A stretch of 28,101 nucleotides of DNA from Chara braunii (lineage: Eukaryota; Streptophyta; Charophyceae; Charales; Characeae). Both the position numbers and the translations under genes were made by a program. Where the stretch lies: NCBI GenBank assembly GCA_003427395.1, contig BFEA01000002.1:1980761-2008861 (forward strand). Direction: 5' to 3'. The notes beneath the pieces were generated by a model. The model worked only from the letters and a program-made list of their open reading frames with translations, had not been told where the DNA came from and ran no database searches. Positions 18,611-28,101 of this stretch are shown in pieces; positions within the stretch are counted from its first letter, which is position 1, and every line of letters begins with the position of its first letter.

Positions 18611-19710
18611 GTCCGCTGCCTGTCAGCCCGCCGATCTGCTTCGAGTCACTATTGGATCACGCCTTGGCGCGTTTCTCTGTCTAGACCATCCTCGGCTTGG
18701 GCTCGCCAGGTCGGTTTAGTTATGGAGCCGAACCACTTGTCAGTCAGGCTCAACATGTGTCGGCTCTCCTGCTGGTTCCACTGATGCTGCTGCCAACCTT
18801 CATATAGTTGATCACAAAAGTTGAAGTATCCACCTTAGAGAGTCGTCTGAGCAGAAGTGAAGGATGGGATCATCAGTACAGCCAAATGTAGAGTGTATCA
18901 GGTTGAATCCTTGGCAGTGTCGGCAGCATTCCCACCGCCATCACAAGCCCTCCCACTGCTGCCAACCTCGCGTGAAGAGGTGAGTGGAGGTGAACCACAC
19001 TCCTCTTAGGTAGTGAGAAAGGAGCCCCCCTTTTTAGCTTGAGGCTTGAGGGGAGGACGGCTCCTCTGGTGTCGGGATCTCATCAGGTATGAGGGTTTGG
19101 TATGGCATGAAGGTCGGGTACAGGGCTGCCAGGATGCCCTGGTGTAAGAGTGCAAAGGCACTCCCTATCCCACTCAAGGGCTAGGCTACACCAAGACACT
19201 GTCCTCCATGGCTCTCACACAGCTGGGGTGCCTGGCAGGGTAGGCGCATCGTGGGAGCATCAACGTCGACATGCTCAGACGTTGCGCTCTACTCAGCCGC
19301 CACAGACGACCACGTGCGGCCACCGCCGCTTCGCCGTTTCAACGCTAACGCACTTTTTCACGCGGCTCCCACCGCACGGATTTTCGTATCCATTCGTTTT
19401 TGTTTGTCTTTTCAAAAGGGGTTGAATGCTATTGTTTCATTTTTTTTCTTTTTTCATAACCCCGATCCATTTTGCAGGCTTCTTCTTTGGTGTAATATCT
19501 ATGCATTTTCCAGCGCGTGCTCTTTCGGAATGAATAATCTTCTTAAATTTTGGTTTTGGTGCAGTTTTAAATGTGCCCTTGGAATTACGTTGTATATTTA
19601 TTTTTTTTAATTTTTATAATGACATAGGAATCGATGTAGGATTTCCAAGCACCTTAGCGAGTGCGCATAATTTTTTTGGGGACCTTTCAATTTTAAAATT
19701 TTCATATGAG
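18611..19710. other. No recognised gene; presumed upstream region of gag relic
   Basis: No LTR or primer-binding site was found upstream of the 18610 start. Around 19110-19235 there is an imperfect inverted pair, GCTGCCAGGATGCCCTGGTG and GGGGTGCCTGGCAGGG, with CTGGTGTA and TACACCAAG inside it. The rest is unassigned. Confidence 0.4.
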
Positions 19711-19815
19711 TTAGGTGCTAATTTCACTGGCAGTTTGCATAACTGTTTCGTCGACTTTTCGCTTTTGCGCATTTGCTATCTCCCTGCGTAGATCTGCATG
19801 CAAGATTTTGAGCTC
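19711..19815 (-). pseudogene. Short coiled-coil-like coding remnant
   Basis: A 34-codon stretch ends in TAA at 19711-19713. It contains ELKILHADLRREIANAQKRK and ETVMQTASEIST: an amphipathic charged helix with balanced codon use. The neighbouring frames upstream are Arg/Lys/Glu-rich. It could be the tail of a retroelement or repeat protein. Family unknown. Confidence 0.25.
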
Positions 19816-22600
19816 CCTTCTTCCTCCTCCTTCGCGCCTTTCTCAACAGAGTCAACAACAATCGTAACTGTCTTGTTCTCCCTACTTTATCCTCCTTTCC
19901 CCCGGGACCTCCCAATCCTGCCGGATCTTGGTCCTTGTCCACACCATCTTTCATAACTTCCTTTCCCGCCTTCGTTTCAACCTCGAGATGATCTTGGCGA
20001 GCCGACATGCCCGTAGAGATCGGATCGCTGCGGGGAGATTGAACTTATTCATCACACCACAGTTTGACCTACTACGATCACCTTTTCTGGCGTCAGCATT
20101 GACTCGCTAACCGCTCTACCTTCTTCCCCTCTGTGTGTGCATCCTTGCTCCTGCATCTGCACAACTATAAATCGCAAAAGTGTGTTCCTGTCTCTCTCTT
20201 ACGCTATGATCTTCTAGCTTGAGCAAAGTAATGGCTAGCCGGCAGTACTTAGTGGGTTGGATAGTCTCGACGGGTCGATAGCAATGTTGCAGGATCGTGT
20301 CAGGTTGCTACACAGTTTGCAGAACATGAGCATATCAACACAGGGGTTGGATCGACTAAGTCACGATCGCTAGTAGTCGCTGGGAGGCCGGCGATGGACT
20401 ATCGATGCTCAACTCAGCTCAAGCGATAGTGGAGCAGTGGTGGATGTTGGTGGCAAGGCCACATGTGTGAGAGCAGGGTAATCTGCTTCCCCTGTCGTGG
20501 AGATTGTCCACGGCGAGGATGCCACTCCTTCTCTTTAATCATGTGTGGATCTTTATCTCTCAATTTTCTTGATCGTTCCTTGCATGGGTTCCATGAGTAC
20601 GTATGCACGGGATTGTCTTTCTCCCTCTACAGTGGATGCATGAAATCGCTGGTTGCTTCACTCGTGCATGACTCTCTCTCTTTCTCTTGACTGTAAATGA
20701 GAAGACAGTGTGGTCTTGGCTGTTGTGTGAATGAATGCATGTGTAAGCATCACACTCTCATTACACTCTTCCGCTTGCAAGAAGCACATAAAGAGTTGCT
20801 CATAATTGTGTAAGCATCAAAATTCTGGTCTGGACTCAGTGGACTGTGGATGAGCATTTCATTGTTAATAATTGTGTTGCATTGATTTCGACGAGGTGTC
20901 TTTTTCAAAGTTTTTCCTATGAGAACGGATTCATCTATTCCCTTTTCATTATATGGATGTCTTGGTTGCGTATAGTAGGATTTTTGCTCTTGATGACTGA
21001 AAATGATGTGCCTGATTAGACGAGTAGTGCAGAATTCTTCCGGTGACATTGTTGAACTGAACTCTAGAATGGTGTTCTCATGTTACCTCTTGTTTCGTAT
21101 CGATAGGTGTGGAAGATGCGCTTTGTATTCCCACATTAATGACGATTTCCTGTATAACGAGGAAAGATGGCGTGTTTTGTGAGCCGGACGTACACGAGGC
21201 TGCGGCGCGGATCTGTCGACCTTATGGTTATCCAGACAACTGGCATTGCTCTGCTTTTGTTCATTCGGATTTTGTGATTGTAGATACTGTCTTTCCCTCG
21301 TTTCTCTGTTTCGCATCCTTTCAACGAACTCAATGTCATCCCGTGGTTGGCGATTAAGCCACACTGGTGCTGCATTTTGTGCTCAGACTATCGAAGAAGA
21401 GAAAACCTGAGAGCGAGAGGGTTCGACTACGTGCCACGTGGAGAGTTGGAAATCGTGGAAAGGGCTGCGCGCCTCAACGAGACACGTTTTGCGGTGGAGC
21501 TCTCGCCCTGAACAGTGATACTGCTTACACGCCAGCTACCTTCCGACCTGGAAAGAGATGTCGCCAGACCCCACATAGCCGCTTTGATTTTTGAACTTGA
21601 AGGACCGTTGCATTTTGCTGCACCGTGTGAGTGTGTGTGTATGGAAGTCCCATCGCCATAGCCCCCATCTCTCGTCATATTCTCCCGGAACCAAACACCG
21701 GACATCCAGTTCCGATCTGGAACTCTCTATCCCTCTTTTTCCAAAAATCCTTGGCACACCCCCATTTTCGCGCTTTCCTGGCCCTTCCACATTTTAGCTC
21801 CAGTCCACTGCATACGGAAAGCATCGTCGGGCGTGAGGTTCGGGACACCATGACATCATGATGGCCCTACCCGGCCTCCTCATCTGATGGGCCTAGTGGT
21901 CCACGGGCCTCCCTGCTTCGTCACACAGACCCCAGATTGCCAATTTCTGAAGTGCAGGGGGCAGAGGCGTGTGCCCAGAGGCAATTGCCCAAAGCTTTAC
22001 CCTTCACAATGTACAATGCACCAGTACAAGTCTCGTTGTCCCTCCACTCCACCCTAACACCCCCTCTTCCTCACCCCGAGGCACCACCTTTGCCCCCTTT
22101 CCCCCTAAGGCTTGCATCCCTGGGAATCTCCCATCCATCCTGCACGCTGTGGCAGACCGAAGTTGAACTGCTTGATCAATGCCAAGGTCCTTCCCTTGGT
22201 ATCTTTGCATGAAGAGGCACATATCAATTAGTCTACTCTGACCACTTGTTTCCCTTTTTTCTTTTCTTTTCTTTTCTTGTTCTGTTTTCCTACCCCACTG
22301 GGGGCTTACACGGATGAAATCTTTGCTTTTGCACTTCCCCCCTGCCTGGCCCTCTCATAACCCTTTTGGGGAATTTCACTCCCATTAATTGTGGCATCCT
22401 GAGGTTGCTTTGTGGTCCTCACCTTCAAGCAGGGTGCATTGCACTGGTCGGCATGGATAAGGTGGGAGCATTGGGCCATGTACTCATGAAATGGCGTGGG
22501 GATGGGCCTGGATGGCATATGCCCGCATAGTATCTAACTCCCATGCACGAATCCGACTTGTACGGTAGATACTAGATCTAGTTGAAAGTGGAGGCCTACC
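19816..22600. other. No recognised gene
   Basis: Unassigned unique-looking sequence. Open frames are all under 100 codons and lack motifs I recognise. A TTTTC-rich run lies at about 22254-22290. Confidence 0.4.
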
Positions 22601-22601
22601 G

Positions 22602-22699
22602 TCTTCCCCCGAATACAACACCCGGTCATTATAACTGTACTTAGACTGAAGTTGGACCAGATACGACTATAATGACCGGGTGTTCTATTCGGGTGAAGA
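22602..22699. mobile_element. Short foldback element (MITE-like), 98 bp
   Basis: The left arm 22602-22633 and the right arm 22668-22699 are reverse complements over 32 bp with two mismatches. The shared core is AACACCCGGTCATTATA. The loop is 34 bp. I could not find a convincing target duplication. It is too short to code; its single-strand form would be a strong hairpin. Confidence 0.85.
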
Positions 22700-22705
22700 T
22701 GGGAG

Positions 22706-22759
22706 TGTGTGCAGGCCTAGATGAGAAGGATTTGTGTGCAGGCCTAGATGAGAAGGAAT
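22706..22759 (+). repeat. 27-bp tandem duplication
   Basis: TGTGTGCAGGCCTAGATGAG, followed by AAGGATT, is repeated directly with one mismatch (22706-22732 and 22733-22759). In one plus frame it gives a repeated CAGLDEK-like peptide (112-codon frame 22672-23010), but no domain supports a gene. Confidence 0.85.
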
Positions 22760-23415
22760 TTGGGAAATGGAAGGAAGGGATAGGAGAGGGAGGGAGCAGA
22801 GGGGTTGGACCCGAGGTGGCATGCTGGACCTCCGGTGTGCATCCAGATCTGGAAAACCTTCCCGTACCGTTGTCACTGCTTGGTGCTCCGCTGTTCATGG
22901 GGATGGAGCCCCTCAGAAAACTGCCAGATTTCGTCACTGAGTCCCTCGAACTCTTCACTGTCATCTCGTCGGCTGCCACCTACTTCACCCACAGTGCAAC
23001 TCAGGACTGAGTTTCAAAGAAGGAGATCCTTCCTTTACCCTTAAATTAAAAAAGAAGAAAGTTTTTTTTCGCAGTTTGGAGAATCTTCTCATGTTCTGCC
23101 ACTCTGCCATTCCAATCCATGCTTTATGCCATGTTCGTCAGATTTTTCTGTTTCTTTTTTTGAACATTTCTCAGATCTTCTTCCGTGGCCCCAATAACTC
23201 GTATTCCCCATTTGAGGGCCCACAGGGAGGCTGAGGCCAAAAGAAGCATATATACTGAGAGCACTCTATTTTGGGAGAAAAGACTACCCTACCTACACTG
23301 ATATGCACTCTGCCCCTCTCACAGGCTCTCCTCTCCGAGCATACTCACACTGGGACTGTCCTAGATGCATCTGACCTGCATCATAGTCCGTGCTGCATAT
23401 CTCCCACACATGTGG

Positions 23416-24883
23416 TTAACCAGGGGTGTTATTTTCGGCGAATTTTGCACCGAAAACTGTCACATTGAGCTGATTTTTTCGCTTGAAGTTCTTTTTTTCT
23501 TTTTTTCCTTTTTCTGTGACATGTAATATGTGCTTTAGGCTACGTCATGTGTCCAGTTTTGACATGTTTGGATCAATAATGAAAACAAGTCGGCATTTCG
23601 TTGAATTCGTTGGACACTACCATTTTTTTTTATTTTTTTTTTCCGATGCACCGAAATTGCCGACCAAAACAGCGAATATTTGCCCCCCCCGTTAACCATC
23701 TCTCTCCAGAGGTGCAGAGGTGAGACCAGTCTCTAAGGAGCTAGTGTCAGTATGCCCTCTGAATGATGTCCACCTCCGTTTCCAGGGCCCCAGTGGCCAT
23801 TTGCCTCACTTTCTTTCCTTTTCCTTCCTCGTGTTTGTTTCTCAGTTCATCGCACCAACCAGGATGAAGCTCCATCAACTGGGAACCGTGTGTGCGTTGG
23901 AGGTGCTCCTGAGTTTACGTTGCGACTGGTGGACTATGGCACGGATCGCCAAGTGTCATGTTTTGGTCTACCCCACACGAAAAGACCTCATTTTGANNNN
24001 GANANGNCCGNNANNANNATCNCCCATAATTANCCCCCCCCCCCCCCCCCCCAAACAAGAAAATNNAANAAAAANNAANAAATACATTTAAAGATGGATT
24101 GTCAGCAACAGTTACTGCGAAACACAAAGCACAAAGGGGGAACAGAAAGGGGGGCAAAAATCTGAAAGAACGTGAGAGGGCAGTTCACATGAACACCGTG
24201 TGGGCCCCCTTACGGGATCGGAGGCATTTAACCACTGGGGAAGCCTGAGGAGCAGTTCTTGTGTTAGGGCGTACTCACACTAGCTCACTAGCAAATATAT
24301 CTTTTTTTTATATATATAAATGAATCTGACCACATTTATGGTCTAACCTGGTCGGATCTCATTGCAATTACGTTCATAAATGAGTAAGAAAGGTCCTGGT
24401 GTGAGTATTATGCCCTTATGATGATATTTTTGTCGTTGATCTGAGGGACGCCAGACCCGTTTTCCAACTTTTCCAGCAGGTGCAGCTCCCCACAACAAAT
24501 AGAAGAGAGCCATTCTTGGGTCAGGGAACATGGTTAAAAAATTAAAACCTTTTAACTTGATGGAAGGCCCAAAATTCGGGGTTTTTCGCCGCATCACCAC
24601 AAGCAATGTTGTCGAAAATTTTGCAAACGAACAATGCAGGCTCATCATACAAACATCAGCAAACCAAACAGGCCTTTTTTTTTCTTCTTCGATAAAACCC
24701 TGTTTGGACTAGCTTTCGGAGTTTGCCGATTTTTTGTGTTCTTGCCAACTTTTTTGTTACTGGTTCAAACTTCAAATACATAGAAACTTAATACATAAGA
24801 ACAACAAAAAAAAACCAAAAAAAAAAACAGCCAAGTATGGCAGTTTGGGTGAAAGTTTCGCCGAAAATGACACGGCCTATTAA
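23416..24883. mobile_element. Candidate TTAA-flanked inverted-repeat element, about 1.46 kb
   Basis: The left end at 23421 reads CAGGGGTGTTATTTTCGGCG; the right end at 24879 reads TAGGCCGTGTCATTTTCGGC on the other strand. Similarity continues for about 39 bp, with ACCGAAAACTG matching ACCCAAACTG. Each end abuts TTAA (23416-23419 and 24880-24883). A TTAA duplication is the hallmark of piggyBac, while the CAGGG/TAGGC ends look hAT-like, so the superfamily is unresolved. No transposase is seen. The interior contains a patch of ambiguous bases. Confidence 0.55.
23997..24079. other. Ambiguous-base patch around a poly-C run
   Basis: N bases are scattered singly or in small groups, not as one gap, and flank a C run at 24034-24052. 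This looks like failed consensus calling at a homopolymer. Frames across it are not interpretable. Confidence 0.95.
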
Positions 24884-25253
24884 CCATCAGTGATTCTTGG
24901 ATGTGAAAAAAAAAAACATGAAAAAAAGACTGGCCTGTCCTTACATGTGTGGACTACCTTGCATGAACCTGGTCGGAATAAAGGCCACCCGTATGGCAAT
25001 CTGACCCTGGACTGCAGCTCAGGAGGGCCCAATGACCCCTCAGGGGAGCAATCATGTTCGGGGAAGAGAGCAGACTGAGTGTGTCATCTGCTGCCATGCC
25101 TTGTTAAGTGCATTCCAAACCAGCAAGCAATTTGGATCGAAAAAGATCCGAAACACCGTGTTTTCCTTTGAGTAATGGTCATGTGGCTTCTCCTTCGTCA
25201 TATTTACTTACACGTGACATGAGGACATATATCTATCTAGGGGAAACTATGCG
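24884..25253. other. No recognised gene
   Basis: Unassigned sequence with short poly-A runs near 24906-24928. One 62-codon plus frame (24890-25078) has no recognisable feature. Confidence 0.4.
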
Positions 25254-25434
25254 GGAGTGACAGAAATCAGTTATAACTTATAATTGCACTTCATGGGCCA
25301 AGATACAGTTTCGCATTGCAGTTCGGGCAATGTATACAACCCAGCTTTCTGGCCAGGTAGGGTGCCCGAACTGCAATTGCAAACTGTATCTTGGCCCATA
25401 GTGCAATTTTTATAACTCCTTTTTTTGTGACTCC
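25254..25434. mobile_element. Foldback element (MITE-like), 181 bp with arms of about 75 bp
   Basis: The outer ends are GGAGTGACA and TGTGACTCC. Both arms contain ATGGGCCAAGATACAGTTT and TTGCAGTTCGGGCA in inverted orientation, with small indels nearer the ends (TTATAA, AATTGCACT). The loop is roughly 35 bp. Arms this similar suggest fairly recent activity or hairpin-maintained conversion. No target duplication is obvious. Confidence 0.87.
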
Positions 25435-25448
25435 ACTGAAGTTACCCC

Positions 25449-25527
25449 ATCTATCTATCTATCTATCTATCAATCTATCTATCAATCTATCTATCAATCT
25501 ATCTATCAATCTATCTATCAATCTATC
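25449..25527. repeat. (ATCT)n microsatellite with regular ATCA interruptions
   Basis: A pure ATCT run is followed by a higher-order unit ATCTATCTATCA repeated about five times. Confidence 0.92.
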
Positions 25528-25650
25528 CAGATTCCAGACATATCATACCTTGGTCTTGTGAGCTGGACGCCTTCCAAAATGCGGTTCCAGCTTTTCGTTT
25601 CTTATTTTCCTTTCAGGTAATGAATGAATGTGCTCTGACAACTTTTCACT

Positions 25651-25820
25651 CCCTTTCAATAATTAATTAATTAATTTGGCTGTGTACCATACAGTGTGTG
25701 TCACAAGGACACTTGTTTAGCACAGCCCTGGGGTCCCCTTTCAATAATTAATTAATTTTGCTGTGTACCATAGAGTATGTGTCTCAGGGACACATGTTTG
25801 GCACAGCCCTGGGGTCCCTT
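25651..25820 (+). repeat. 85-bp tandem duplication with hairpin
   Basis: Copy 1 is 25651-25735 and copy 2 is 25736-25820. Both read CCCTTTCAATAATTAATTAA, GCTGTGTACCATA and GCACAGCCCTGGGGTCCC with about 88% identity. Each contains a small hairpin, GTGTC with GACAC, over a 5-nt loop. The loop and flanks vary while the stem is kept. Confidence 0.88.
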
Positions 25821-25899
25821 CCCTAGATAGGAAAGACCATGAAAGGCACAGAGAAGAGAAAGTTACAGAGGATGGGGCAGAAAGAGTGAGAGCTACCAA

Positions 25900-26085
25900 C
25901 ACGCCTACAGTAGTAGCTCAGCAGTTGACGCACCCATGAACTGTTGACGTACGGACGTTATTTCAAATCCAGTTTTAACCAGATGAGCAGAATATAATAC
26001 TTCTGAATAACCTGGGGCCAGCCAGTTAAATGATGATATCTCAAGGTCGTCATGCTTAAAAAACAATAATTATAACAAGTAAAGG
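25900..26085 (+). ncRNA. tRNA-derived SINE-like element
   Basis: TAGCTCAGCAG at 25914 matches the pol III A-box consensus, and TTCAAATCC at 25962-25970 matches the B-box core; their 48-bp spacing fits a tRNA promoter. The stems of a true tRNA are eroded. The sequence continues unrelated to tRNA and ends in an A-rich tail (AAAAAACAATAATTATAAC), the SINE plan. Ends are approximate. Confidence 0.6.
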
Positions 26086-26116
26086 TGACGCTTGAAAGCA
26101 AGAGCAGCCAGCGCTC

Positions 26117-26277
26117 CTTTTTTTCTTTTTTCTTTTCGTGTTTTTTCGTTTTTCCATTTCCGTTTTTCCTTTTCCGTTTTTCTTTTTTCGTTTTTCTTTT
26201 TTCTTTTTTCTTTTTTCTTTTTTCTTTTTTCTTTTTTCTTTTTTCTTTTTTCTTTTTTCTTTTTTCTTTTCTTTTCT
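26117..26277 (+). repeat. (CTTTTTT)n heptanucleotide tract
   Basis: A T/C-rich tract whose central part (about 26176-26272) repeats CTTTTTT. A 7-bp period gives Lys/Arg/Glu repeats of 7 residues in all minus frames, which explains the long artefactual frames there. Confidence 0.92.
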
Positions 26278-26376
26278 CCTCCTCCGCTCTCTCCCCAGAA
26301 TGTCACTTCCCGTGTCCTCCCGAACGCTACAGAGAAGATTACCATGGCCCCTGCGCAAAGATGACACGAACGAGGG

Positions 26377-27324
26377 AAAAAAAAAAAAAAAAAAAGGAAC
26401 AGCACTTCCTTTTGGTCCACTAGTTTTTCCTCAGAAGAGAGCCACACAGTGCCGAAACCTTTTTATTAAAGTATCAGAACAGTTCGCAAACGGCGAATAA
26501 GGTGGGCTGCTCTTATCTTTTTTTTTCTTTTCTTTTCTTTTTTAAACCACCATGTTCTTCCCTAATCTTTTTTTCTTCAGTGTTTCTTTTTTCATTTTAT
26601 TTTACATTTCTGTCCTTTTTTCCTAGAACAAAAATGAACATTACCACAGTCGCTGAAGGAGCAGACTCTCTTGGACAGGACTGATGCATCTGGAGTCTCT
26701 GTGGTGAACTAGAATACGTGTCGTACAGGTTGGTGCACACTCTTTTTCTTTTCTCCCTTCTTCTTCTGTTAAAAAGGGCGACAGCCTTGACGTATCATCA
26801 TTGAACCAATGGGCCCCAGATAATTTAGAATCGGATTGCATCTGGATTGCAACTTGGGTCTTTATTTCAACAGGCCATGGTTGTACCAACTTGGGTTTTT
26901 CAACAGCGTCACGCTCTTTTCTTTCACTCGGTTTGTTTTTACAAATTGCTTTTGACAAATTTTGTGGCATCATAGAATAGTTTGGTACAGTAAAATACTA
27001 AAATAGTTATGGCAGACTTTTTTTTTTTTTTTTTTTTTTTGTCTTTTCGCGCTGTGCCTGTGAGTTTTTGAACTGTTGATCATGGGTTGCTGTGTGATGT
27101 GGGCTTGCCTGTTTTAGCCTGCTGCTCTGGGGCAGCCCTAGAGTTTCCAGGTCTGCTGCTGCTGAGGGTCCAAGGATTGGTCAGGAGAAGCAACTGCTGA
27201 CAACCCGGGTCAGTGTCCCGTAGGTAGACAAATTTACAATAATCAAAACGGGCAAGAACTCGCCTCTTTCCCTGTATCGAAAAGAATCCACAAGTTTTTA
27301 GTTCATATGTTCTTCTCATGTGGA
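26377..27324. other. No recognised gene; homopolymers
   Basis: An A run at about 26379-26395, TTTTC repeats near 26519-26542 and a 23-nt T run at 27018-27040. A 110-codon minus frame (26641-26973) and a 109-codon minus frame (27080-27409) show no family resemblance; the second overlaps the LINE relic antisense. Confidence 0.5.
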
Positions 27325-27735
27325 CAGATGGGGAAGATGATTGGCCAGGGGGTGATATCGCTACTATACAAAAAAGGGGATAAGATGAAAATACGGAACT
27401 ATCGGCCAATAACCCTCCTCACGGTGGTGTATAAAGTGTTAGTGGAAGCCCAGGCCAACCGAATGATCAACCTTATGGAAGACATTATCCACCCGGATCA
27501 GACGGGCTTCATTCGAACCAGGAAGATCCAGGAAAATATCCTCCTCGTCAATGAGATGATAAAGCTTGACGACAATGTGAACAGAATGCGATCTCTATCT
27601 TCATCGATTGCGAGAAGGCATATGACCACGTGGACTGGGTGTTCTCAGATAAATGCATAGAGAAAATGAACTTCGACCTGGACTTCAGGTGATGGATACA
27701 GATTTTGCATAAGAACGGCACCACCCGGGTGCAAG
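27325..27735 (+). pseudogene. LINE (non-LTR) reverse-transcriptase fragment
   Basis: Non-LTR RT copies element RNA at a nicked target. The frame reads GVISLLYKKGDKMKIRNYRP, ITLLTVVYKVLVEAQANR, then IIHPDQTGFIRTRKIQENIL and LVNEMIKLDD. A one-base slip near 27587 moves to a second frame with AISIFIDCEKAYDHVDWVF, whose Asp (27606-27608) is the first catalytic Asp of the palm (F-x-D). A TGA at 27690-27692 interrupts it before WIQILHKNGTTRVQV. The YxDD motif and all later parts are absent, as is the endonuclease. It is a dead internal fragment about 410 bp long. Confidence 0.9.
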
Positions 27736-27794
27736 TTGCAGCGTGCCTCTAGCTGCCCTGGCCTAGAGCCAGGGCTATCTGGCTATTTTGCCTG

Positions 27795-27960
27795 TTCTGC
27801 CTGTGGGACCAGGCCATGGCTTGACCCCACAGGCCGTGTGCTCATTCAGTCCAGTCCAGTCCTGCCCGGTGTCAGGCGGCCGCAAGCAGTGCGCCGCCTG
27901 AGATCTGCAGTTTTGGGACTTAGGCTCAGGGACGAGGCCGTGTTTTGATGGTGCTCTCGT
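27795..27960 (+). mobile_element. LTR-like stretch related to the LTR at 17.5 kb
   Basis: CCTGTGGGACCAG, TGGCTTG, CCCACAGGCCGTGT and CAGTCCAGTCCAG occur in the same order as CCTGTGAGACCAG, TGGCCTG, CACAGGCCTGTG and AGTCCAGTCCAG on the minus strand of 17640-17780. Both have a hairpin around CCTGTG/CACAGG. No primer-binding site is seen here, so a diverged solo LTR or shared LTR start is inferred. Confidence 0.45.
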
Positions 27961-28101
27961 ATGACCAGGCAGCAAAAATTAGGGGAACTCAGGGCGCCCC
28001 TGATTCTAGGCGCACTGAGCCTTACGAGTAATCCTCAAAGATGGCGAGATAAGTGGCCACACTCGGCGCATCTAGGGACTGTCATTCCCGGCTGTTTAGA
28101 G
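27961..28101. other. No recognised feature to window end
   Basis: GC-balanced sequence following the LTR-like stretch; possibly its continuation, cut by the window edge. Confidence 0.35.

Noticed and set aside
22672-23010. 112-codon plus frame with repeated CAGLDEK
   Set aside because: The repeat is a 27-bp tandem duplication and the rest has no homology I recognise; it also overlaps the foldback element.
26056-26447. Lys/Arg/Glu-rich minus frames of 103-125 codons
   Set aside because: Produced by the CTTTTTT heptanucleotide repeat in all frames.

Overview
The window is repeat-rich, gene-poor nuclear DNA from a eukaryote, most likely a plant-lineage (streptophyte) genome. Reasons: a degraded Ty3/gypsy retrotransposon in the order gag-protease-RT-RNase H-integrase, a primer-binding site complementary to plant initiator-Met tRNA (TGGTATCAGAGC on the minus strand), several short inverted-repeat elements, SINE-like and LINE pieces, and long microsatellites. 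The protein style of several relics reminds me of charophyte algae such as Chara, but that is from memory and untested. I see no intact single-copy gene, no rRNA, no complete tRNA, no CRISPR and no operon structure.

Layout. 1-735: microsatellites and a perfect 17-bp-arm hairpin. 1.86-3.79 kb (minus): a broken, unidentified protein-coding relic with an acidic Ser/Glu stretch. 3.8-7.85 kb: no recognised gene; an (ATT)n tract, a duplicated motif, a GTACC/CGAACC-rich stretch, then AT-rich DNA. 7.85-14.52 kb (minus): a nearly full-length but dead gypsy element. Its gag still has a CCHC knuckle, its protease motif is damaged, its RT is split by a 696-bp inverted-repeat element (8-bp target duplication), and RNase H and integrase follow. 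14.6-15.4 kb (plus): a gag-like low-complexity reading frame, head-to-head with the gypsy element. 15.51-15.78 kb: a second inverted-repeat element that shares an internal module with the one in the RT. 15.86-16.2 kb: a triplicated TTCGGCA motif; 16.25-16.88 kb: a purine tract.

17.1-18.6 kb holds a SINE-like B-box, an orphan LTR plus primer-binding site, and (minus) the gag of a second retroelement. 18.6-22.6 kb has no recognised gene. 22.6-25.9 kb carries three more inverted-repeat or TTAA-bounded structures, a patch of ambiguous bases, and a tandem 85-bp duplication. 25.9-26.1 kb is a tRNA-derived SINE-like sequence. The end holds microsatellites, a LINE reverse-transcriptase fragment (plus, 27.33-27.74 kb) and an LTR-like stretch related to the one at 17.5 kb.

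The parts do not form a pathway. The window records layered transposition: a gypsy element decayed, a hAT-like non-autonomous element entered its RT, and other elements accumulated around it. The most interesting signal is that two short elements with different terminal repeats share the same internal module of about 70-80 bp, three times (one inverted) in one and once in the other.
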